Below, piece by piece: positions 58,636 through 64,000 of a stretch of 64,000 nucleotides of DNA. This DNA comes from Amycolatopsis saalfeldensis (GTDB lineage: Bacteria > Actinomycetota > Actinomycetes > Mycobacteriales > Pseudonocardiaceae): assembly GCF_900110575.1 (NCBI RefSeq), contig NZ_FOEF01000015.1, positions 1 through 64,000 on the forward strand. The letters are read 5' to 3'. Numbering within the stretch: the first letter of the stretch is position 1; every line of letters starts with the position of its first letter. Made by a program: the position numbers and the translations under genes. The notes below the pieces were generated by a model. The model made no database searches. It worked only from the letters and a program-made list of their open reading frames with translations, and was not told where the DNA came from.

Positions 58636-59655
58636 TCAGCGGCGGCGCAGGGCCGGGTCGAGCAGCGCGGGCGGGGTGTCGAACTTCTCGTGCGGGGCCA
58701 GGTCGACGCCGGGCGCGACCACGGAGTCGATCGCGTCGAGCACGTCGGCACCGAGCACGGTGTCCGCGGCGGCGAGCTGCGAATCCAGGTGGCCCAGGGT
58801 GCGGGGGCCGATGATCGCGCTGGTCACGCCGGGATGCGCGGTGACGAACCCGAGCGCGAGCTGGATCAGGGTCAGGCCGGCGTCCTCGGCGATCTTGGCC
58901 AGCTGCTCGACCGCGTCGAGCTTGGCCCGGTTGGCCGGGACGGCGGGGTCGAAGCGCTCCGGCAGCATCGCCGAGCGGTGGGTGGTGACCTCCCGGCCCT
59001 CGCGGACGGCGCCGGACAGCCAGCCCGACGCGAGCGGGCTCCATACCAGCACACCGAGCCCGTACTCCTCGGTCACCGGCAGCACGTGGGCCTCGATCCC
59101 GCGCTGCAGGACGGAGTAACCGGGCTGCTCGGTGACATACCGGCCCAGGTGGTGCTCGCGGGCGGCCCACTGCGCCTGCACGATGCGGTACGCGGGGAAG
59201 GTCGACGAGCCGAAGTAGCGGATCTTCCCGGCGCGCTGCAGGTCGGTCAGCGCGGAGAGCGTCTCCTCGTCGCCGGTCGTGGGGTCCCACCGGTGGATCT
59301 GGTACAGGTCGACGTGATCGACCCCGAGCCGGCGCAGGCTGTGCTCCAGCTCGGCGACCAGCCAGCGGCGCGAGCTGCCCTGCCGGTTCCGGTCGTCGCC
59401 CATCGGGTTGTTCGCCTTCGTGGCCAGCACGAGGTCATCCCGGCGCCCGGCGATGGCCCGGCCGACCATCTCCTCCGACTCGCCGTGGCTGTACCAGTCA
59501 GCGGTGTCGATCAGGTTGATCCCGGCTTCGAGCGCGCCGTCGACGATGGCGGTGGCCTCTTCCTGGGTGGTGCGGCCGATGGCGCCGAAGTTCATCGCGC
59601 CGAGCGCGAGGGTGCTGACCTGCACACCGGTGCGGCCCAAGGTGCGGTACTGCAT
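58636..59655 (-). CDS. aldo/keto reductase
   Basis: This 339-residue aldo/keto reductase has MQYRTLGRTGVQVSTLALGA at the start and the catalytic set Asp-Tyr-Lys-His (INLIDTADWYSHGESEE, ATKANN, YQIHRWDP). IIGPRTLGHLDSQLAA near the C-terminus binds NADPH. It reduces aldehydes, ketones or quinones. It is divergent from a TetR gene, with two 17-bp palindromic operators in the spacer, and precedes the F420-dependent oxidoreductase gene. Confidence 0.92.
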   Translation of the reverse strand: MQYRTLGRTGVQVSTLALGAMNFGAIGRTTQEEATAIVDGALEAGINLIDTADWYSHGESEEMVGRAIAGRRDDLVLATKANNPMGDDRNRQGSSRRWLVAELEHSLRRLGVDHVDLYQIHRWDPTTGDEETLSALTDLQRAGKIRYFGSSTFPAYRIVQAQWAAREHHLGRYVTEQPGYSVLQRGIEAHVLPVTEEYGLGVLVWSPLASGWLSGAVREGREVTTHRSAMLPERFDPAVPANRAKLDAVEQLAKIAEDAGLTLIQLALGFVTAHPGVTSAIIGPRTLGHLDSQLAAADTVLGADVLDAIDSVVAPGVDLAPHEKFDTPPALLDPALRRR

Positions 59656-59714
59656 GAGCGTGGTCCTCCGTGACGGGTTTGGCGGACGGCCCGCGGCTCT
59701 GGCATGATGAGCAA

Positions 59715-59755
59715 GCGGAACCTTGCTCCGCTAAACATACGGAGCGTTGTTCCGT
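59715..59755. promoter_or_regulatory. two 17-bp TetR operators
   Basis: GCGGA-N7-TCCGC (59715-59731) and ACGGA-N7-TCCGT (59739-59755) are two perfect dyads of the same design, with centres 24 bp apart. They lie between the divergent aldo/keto reductase gene and the TetR gene. The double site suggests two TetR dimers. Confidence 0.75.
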
Positions 59756-59802
59756 TTTGCAACCCCGGTGGTGCCGGAGCGAGTCGTGGAAGGAGTCACG
59801 TG

Positions 59803-60384
59803 GTGAGTGCAGGCGGGGAGCCGGCGGCCCGGTCCAAGCGGTCGGACGCGCGGCGCAACGAGGAAACCCTGCTCGACGCGGCCGCCGCGGTGTTCGTCGC
59901 GTCGGGCGTGGAAGCGCCGGTCCGGGACATCGCGGCCAAGGCGGGCGTCGGGATGGGCACGATCTACCGCCACTTCCCGGCCCGGGCGGACCTGATCATC
60001 GCGGTCTACCGGCACCAGGTCGAGGCCCTCGCCGAGGCCGGCCCGGCCCTGCTCGAGAGCAGCGAAACCCCGCACGCCGCGCTGGCCCGGTGGATCGACC
60101 GGTTCGTCGACTTCCTGGTCACCAAACACGGCCTGGCCACCGTGCTGCGCTCCGACAACGCCGGCTTCGAGACGCTGCACGCGTACTTCCTCGACCGCCT
60201 GGTGCCGGTGTGCGCCGAGCTGCTCGACGCCGCGGCCGCGGCCGGCGAGATCCGCTCGGATCTGCAGGCCATCGAAGTGATGCGCGGCGTCGGCAACCTC
60301 TGCATCGGCGCCGAGTCCGACTCCCGCTACGACGCGCGCCGGCTCGTCGAGGTGCTTATCGCCGGACTGCGCACGCCGCGCTGA
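59803..60384 (+). CDS. TetR family transcriptional regulator
   Basis: This 193-residue protein has a TetR helix-turn-helix at about 15-60 (PVRDIAAKAGVGMGTIYRHF) and a ligand domain of the SACE_7040-like type with LHAYFLDRLVPVCAELLD. The GTG at 59803 lies seven bases after AAGGAGT; GTG 59800 is an alternative. It probably represses the divergent aldo/keto reductase operon through the two palindromes in the spacer. Confidence 0.9.
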   Translation: MSAGGEPAARSKRSDARRNEETLLDAAAAVFVASGVEAPVRDIAAKAGVGMGTIYRHFPARADLIIAVYRHQVEALAEAGPALLESSETPHAALARWIDRFVDFLVTKHGLATVLRSDNAGFETLHAYFLDRLVPVCAELLDAAAAAGEIRSDLQAIEVMRGVGNLCIGAESDSRYDARRLVEVLIAGLRTPR

Positions 60385-60396
60385 CTCGTGGCCGGG

Positions 60397-60873
60397 TCAC
60401 CGGCCGTGGCGACGGCCGCTGCCGTCGTGGGACCCGTTGTCCGGGCTGCCGGGGTCGCTCCAGATGATCACCACGGTGCTCGGGATCGTCGGCGGGGTGC
60501 TGGATGCGGCGCTGGTGGCCGGGGTGCCGGCGGGTGCGGGCTGGTAGGTCTCGGCCGCCGGTGCGGTGCCGCCGGCCTGTTTCACCAAGGTGCGCGTCGG
60601 GGTGACGGGACGGGCGCTCGCGGGTTCCGGCGGTGCGGTCGTGGTCGTGGTGCCCGGCGCCGGGGCCGGCCGGGACTGCGGGGCCGGGGCGGCTCGCGTT
60701 CCGCTGTCACCGGGTGGCGATCCGCTGCTGCCGGTCACCGCCAGGGTGATCACGGCCGCGGCTGCCACGATCCCGGAAGCGACGATCGCGGTGCTCGGGC
60801 GCTGCAACGCCCGAGGGGCACGCCGGGCGCCTCGGCGAGGGGTGATCTCGCGCCAGTTCCCGAGCCTCGTCAT
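60397..60873 (-). CDS. hypothetical membrane-anchored Pro/Thr-rich protein
   Basis: This 158-residue protein has a basic N-terminus, one membrane segment at about 29-46 (AIVASGIVAAAAVITLAV) and a long Pro/Ala/Thr-rich extracellular tail ending in a His/Gly/Arg-rich end. It overlaps the end of the ferredoxin reductase gene by 4 bp (ATGA). It may be a surface protein of the electron-transfer cassette; no domain was recognised. Confidence 0.65.
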   Translation of the reverse strand: MTRLGNWREITPRRGARRAPRALQRPSTAIVASGIVAAAAVITLAVTGSSGSPPGDSGTRAAPAPQSRPAPAPGTTTTTAPPEPASARPVTPTRTLVKQAGGTAPAAETYQPAPAGTPATSAASSTPPTIPSTVVIIWSDPGSPDNGSHDGSGRRHGR

Positions 60874-62084
60874 GCGCTCTCCCCGTACTTGGCCGCCGTG
60901 GCGTGGTCCGCCGGGAACTGCCGGTCCAGCTCGGCGAACAGTTCGAGGGTGGTGCGCGGCTGGTCGAGGCCGACCACGCCGACGGTCTGCCCGGCCTTGG
61001 TGTACAGGGTGACCGAGCCTTCGGCCCGTCCGGCCGGCAGGCCGAGGCGGACCGACTGGTCGGCCAGGGAGGGCATCCCGGCGCCCTGGATGCGGACCTT
61101 GTGCTGTTCGGACCAGAACCGCGGCAACGGCGTGAACGCCCTCGCCCCGGCCCGGCCGGAGATCAGGCTCTCCGCGGCCGCCCGGCCCATCTCGACCGCG
61201 TTGATCCAGTGCTCGACCCGTCGTGGCACCGCGTCGAAACGCAGGTTCGGCCAGCAGGCCACGTCGCCGGCGGCGACCACGTCGGCCGCACCCGACACGT
61301 GACAGGTCGACTCGCACAGGATGCCGTCGTCGAGGGTGAGCCCGGAGGAACGCAGCCAGCTCACCCCGGGCAGGCTGCCCACCGACACCACCACGCAGTC
61401 GGCGATCACCAGGCGATCGTCGGACAGCACGAGCACGATCCCGCTGAGGGTCGGCGTCGCGACCCGGATCTCCACGCCGAGTGCGAGGTCCACGCCGTGC
61501 CCGGCGTGCAGATCCGCGAGCGTGCCGGCCAGCCGGGGGCCGAGCGCCTTGCCGCAGAGGGTCGGCGAACGGCCGATGAGCGTCACCTCGCGGTTCATCT
61601 CGCGCAGGGTGGACGCCAGCTCGCAGCCGGTGAACCCGGTGCCGATGACCGCGACCCGGCCCTTGGTGGCGGCGAGGCCGGCGGCCAGCGCGTTCGCCTC
61701 GCCCAGGGTGCGCAACACGTGCACTCTCGGGTCGTGCCAAGGGATTCCGGGCACGCGGCGGGGTTCCACGCCGGTGGCGATGATCAGCCCGTCGTAACCG
61801 AGTTCCTCGCCGCCGGCCAGCTCGACCACCCGCCGGGCCGGATCCAGCCGCCGCGCGGTGCAGTTCAGCCGCCAGCGGGCGCCCAGCTCGGTGTACGCGG
61901 GAACGCCGAGGTCCCGTTGCTTCCACTCGCCGGTGAGCAGCTGCTCCGACAGGGCGGGCCGGTGGTAGGGCTTGTGCGGCTCCTCGCCCACGATGGTGAC
62001 CTGCCCGCCGAACCCGATCTCCCGCAGCCGTTCGGCCGCTCGCAGCCCGGCCGGCCCGGCACCGGCGATGACGATCCGTTCCAT
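60870..62084 (-). CDS. FAD-dependent ferredoxin reductase (rhodocoxin/putidaredoxin reductase type)
   Basis: This 404-residue oxidoreductase starts MERIVIAGAGPAGLRAAERL (FAD motif GAGPAG) and has the NADH motif VAVIGTGFTGCELASTLREM, with YHRPALSEQLLTGEW and VVAAGDVACWPN. A C-terminal reductase domain with FWSEQHKVRIQGAG follows. It moves electrons from NADH to the ferredoxin encoded just upstream. The ATG at 62084 has GGTGA five bases upstream; a GTG at 62093 would overlap the ferredoxin stop. Confidence 0.9.
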   Translation of the reverse strand: MERIVIAGAGPAGLRAAERLREIGFGGQVTIVGEEPHKPYHRPALSEQLLTGEWKQRDLGVPAYTELGARWRLNCTARRLDPARRVVELAGGEELGYDGLIIATGVEPRRVPGIPWHDPRVHVLRTLGEANALAAGLAATKGRVAVIGTGFTGCELASTLREMNREVTLIGRSPTLCGKALGPRLAGTLADLHAGHGVDLALGVEIRVATPTLSGIVLVLSDDRLVIADCVVVSVGSLPGVSWLRSSGLTLDDGILCESTCHVSGAADVVAAGDVACWPNLRFDAVPRRVEHWINAVEMGRAAAESLISGRAGARAFTPLPRFWSEQHKVRIQGAGMPSLADQSVRLGLPAGRAEGSVTLYTKAGQTVGVVGLDQPRTTLELFAELDRQFPADHATAAKYGESA

Positions 62085-62089
62085 GGCTT

Positions 62090-62323
62090 TCACCGCTGTT
62101 CGGCGGACAAGGAGATGGCGCGCATCGGGCAGACCCGCGCGGCCGCCCGGGCGGCTTCGACGTGGTCGTCGGAGACCTGCTCGATGTAGCGCAGCCGATC
62201 GTCCTCGGTCAGCTGGAACAGGTCCGGCGCCTCGGCCTGGCAGAACCCGTAGAGGTGGCAGCGTGCGTTGTTCACACTGATCCCGACCGGGGTGACGAGC
62301 CGCAGGGTACGGCGAGGGCTCAA
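62090..62323 (-). CDS. [3Fe-4S]-type ferredoxin of P450 systems
   Basis: This 77-residue ferredoxin has the pattern ARCHLYGFCQAEAP ... ARVCPMRAI, giving three Cys (C-x5-C-x~36-C-P). The usual second Cys is replaced, and Tyr stands in CxxYxxC. Small actinobacterial ferredoxins of this sort bind [3Fe-4S] and feed P450 or other oxygenases; the P450 at 48285 is a possible client. It is followed directly by its reductase. Confidence 0.87.
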   Translation of the reverse strand: MSPRRTLRLVTPVGISVNNARCHLYGFCQAEAPDLFQLTEDDRLRYIEQVSDDHVEAARAAARVCPMRAISLSAEQR

Positions 62324-62342
62324 GGCGGGTTCTCCTTCCTGG

Positions 62343-62948
62343 TCAGCCGCCGATCAGCCCGGCGGAGGCGAGCACGCGGGACGGGACGAACCGCAGCACG
62401 CACACGAGCACGGCGGGCGCGAGCACGGTGAGCCCGGCCAGCCACAGCACGTCGAGGTGGCCGTTGGCCGAGGCGCCCAGCCAGCTGTGCGCGACGACCA
62501 GCCCGACCGCGACGTAACCGAGCTGGTGGAACCGCAGCCACCGCCGGTAGCCGGCGACGCGGTTTCTCAGCCCCGCGGTGACCGCGATCGCGATCAGCAG
62601 CTCGAGCCCCACGATCCCGGCCGCCCAGCGCACCGTGCCGCCGCCGGCCATCGGCACGGTCAGCAGCAGTGGGCCGAACCGCTCGTCCGCGTCGGTGAGC
62701 AGCAGGAACGCCGCGGCGTGCAGCACTCCGAACGCGATGGTGAAGGTGGCGAGCACCAGGTGCGCGCCGCGCACGGCGGGCCGCCCGCTGAGCCGCCCGA
62801 CCCACCCGGTCGCGGCGAACACGCCCCAGACGACGGTCAGGCAGGAGAACAGGTAAGCCAGCCGGGAGGACAGCTGGGCAACCTGCCGGACCCCGGCGTC
62901 GTACGGGGAGTGCGCCACGGCGGTGGCACCGAGCAGCAGCATGGGCAT
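62343..62948 (-). CDS. ferric reductase-like (b-type cytochrome) membrane protein
   Basis: This 201-residue protein has about five to six hydrophobic segments. Two helices contain a His pair at heme-binding spacing: HLVLATFTIAFGVLH (14 apart) and HQLGYVAVGLVVAH (13 apart), the pattern of ferric reductase-like transmembrane (FRD/YedZ-type) b-heme domains. It may move electrons across the membrane and receive them from the ferredoxin/reductase pair that follows on the same strand. The ATG at 62948 was chosen because of AGAGG five bases upstream. Confidence 0.75.
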   Translation of the reverse strand: MPMLLLGATAVAHSPYDAGVRQVAQLSSRLAYLFSCLTVVWGVFAATGWVGRLSGRPAVRGAHLVLATFTIAFGVLHAAAFLLLTDADERFGPLLLTVPMAGGGTVRWAAGIVGLELLIAIAVTAGLRNRVAGYRRWLRFHQLGYVAVGLVVAHSWLGASANGHLDVLWLAGLTVLAPAVLVCVLRFVPSRVLASAGLIGG

Positions 62949-63219
62949 CCTGGCCTCTTCACTCGGCGAGACGAGAGAACGCGCACCCGTCACGGGGCCG
63001 TGCTGGAGCCCTTCGACGTGGCCTCGGACGCGGTGTGGCGGCGCCCGTTGGATATTTTCGAGTCATGCGAACGCGTTGATATTTGCGTACACAGATTACT
63101 CACAGGAAGCCGCCATTCGGGCTAATCGGGACTAGTCTGAATCGATTATTCGACTACTCTGAGTGCGTGTACCGGTGATCGAAAACCCCTGGTGCCGTCT
63201 GCCGGGTGGCCAGTCCGGG

Positions 63220-64000
63220 TTACTCCGCGGCCCCGCTGGTCAGCGTCTGGTACCAGGCGTCCCATGGGTGGTTGGTCGCCGCGTAGTTGGCGGGCGGGCT
63301 GGTCGCGAGGGAGGCCGAGTCGAAGTCCCAGCCGCGGACGAGGTGGCCGGACTGGCGGGCCGCGACGATGAACGCCGACTCCGTCGCGGGGGCGCCGTAG
63401 AACAGCGCGTCCGGCTGGAGTTCGGCCGGGTCGCCCTTCTGGTACTCGTCGAAGGCGATCTGCGGGTACTGGACGCGGGCGCCGGTGACGCGGTCGGTGG
63501 AGTAGCGCAGGGTCTGCGCGGGGGTGGGGCCGTCGGCGCCGGTCGTCACGGAGACGCGGGCGGAACCGGAGACGGCGGTGGTGGTGTCGTAGCGGGCGTC
63601 GGCGGTCTTGGCGTTTCCGGTCCAGGCCACGGTTTCGCCGGACAGCGTGCCGGTCCACTGCCAGTTCTGCTGGCTCGACTGGCTGCGGTGGATCTCGCGG
63701 ACTCCGGTGCCGGTGAAGGCGACCGTCGGGAGCACACCGTTGTCGTACTGGTGGCTCGGCGACCAGGTGATCTCGCCGTCCGCGCCGAGCTGCCCGGTGT
63801 GGTACCAGAGCGTGGCGGCGGTCTGCGACTGGTGCACCTCGACGATCCGGCCGGCGTCGTCCAGCGCGACGGCCGGGGTCTGGCCGCTGTCGTAGCGGCC
63901 GTGGCGGTTCCAGGTGACGCGGCCGTCGGCCCCGTAGGTCCCGGTCCAGTACCAGAGCGCGCCCGCGCCGGAGTCGTGCACCTCGACGACCTGGCCGTGC
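63220..64000 (-). CDS. repeat-containing exported protein with PI-PLC-like C-terminal part, N-terminus beyond window
   Basis: The frame is open to the window edge, so only the C-terminal 259 residues are seen. It starts in tandem repeats of about 48 residues of the type (V/I)VEVHxSxxxxLWYxTG...GADGxxxW...YDxGxxPxVA (at least two and a half units). A C-terminal segment with YPQIAFDEYQKGDPAELQPD, LFYGAPATESAFIVAARQSG and HLVRGWDFD resembles phosphatidylinositol-phospholipase C-like proteins, but this part is only suggestive. The protein is probably exported. Upstream of it (62949-63219) lies an AT-rich spacer with likely promoters. Confidence 0.55.
   Translation of the reverse strand, partial: HGQVVEVHDSGAGALWYWTGTYGADGRVTWNRHGRYDSGQTPAVALDDAGRIVEVHQSQTAATLWYHTGQLGADGEITWSPSHQYDNGVLPTVAFTGTGVREIHRSQSSQQNWQWTGTLSGETVAWTGNAKTADARYDTTTAVSGSARVSVTTGADGPTPAQTLRYSTDRVTGARVQYPQIAFDEYQKGDPAELQPDALFYGAPATESAFIVAARQSGHLVRGWDFDSASLATSPPANYAATNHPWDAWYQTLTSGAAE

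Overview
The window is about 64 kb of very GC-rich DNA with short spacers, many GTG starts and frequent ATGA/GTGA stop-start overlaps. It carries type VII secretion, RsbW/SigB-type and STAS proteins and F420/LLM-type oxidoreductases. This points to a filamentous actinomycete, most likely of the Pseudonocardiaceae (Amycolatopsis-like); that placement is an inference. No rRNA, tRNA, CRISPR array, transposase or phage gene was found.

Layout. 1-6.9 kb: end of a type VII secretion target gene, a YbaB-like gene, a divergent SDR/LysR pair, an MHS-type transporter, a secreted SGNH hydrolase and a divergent NAD(P)-binding protein/HxlR pair. 7.1-22.2 kb: a carbon monoxide dehydrogenase island. Two complete coxM-coxS-coxL sets are divergently transcribed, and both large subunits carry the form I signature AYxCSFR. 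The rightward set continues into an XdhC-YHS fusion, coxG and five consecutive tiny single-pass membrane proteins. On the other strand lie coxD, coxE and four small genes, then a LysR gene. An identical 18-bp element lies in both divergent control regions, in the same orientation and at nearly the same distance from coxM1 (44 nt) and lysR (42 nt), so the island looks like one regulon.

22.2-34.8 kb: a repeat-bearing spacer (degenerate ~30-bp repeats, a 30-bp minisatellite, one small orphan gene), then a propane/phenol-type soluble di-iron monooxygenase operon on the minus strand. Its order is prmA, B, C, D, amidohydrolase, MIP18/DUF59 protein, Zn-alcohol dehydrogenase and a GroEL without a GGM tail. 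A divergent GAF/AAA/Fis regulator faces a perfect palindrome.

34.8-64 kb: mixed accessory metabolism and stress genes. These are a crotonase, three LLM flavin oxidoreductases, an L,D-transpeptidase lipoprotein, a type II NADH dehydrogenase, a SigB-like sigma factor with its kinase-fold partner, a STAS protein, a DUF151 nuclease-like protein, a GH30 glycosidase, a PadR-P450 operon, two SDRs with a TetR gene, an HxlR/NmrA pair with a haloalkane-dehalogenase-like hydrolase, a sirtuin, a sugar MFS porter, an aldo/keto reductase with a TetR gene, a ferredoxin/ferredoxin reductase/b-type membrane protein cassette, and the C-terminal part of a repeat-containing exported protein.

Most regulators sit next to or divergent from their probable targets, and several have a visible palindromic operator. 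The most interesting candidate for an undescribed system is the five-gene array of tiny membrane proteins in the CO dehydrogenase operon, together with the shared 18-bp element. All assignments are from sequence reading alone; no searches or structure predictions were run.
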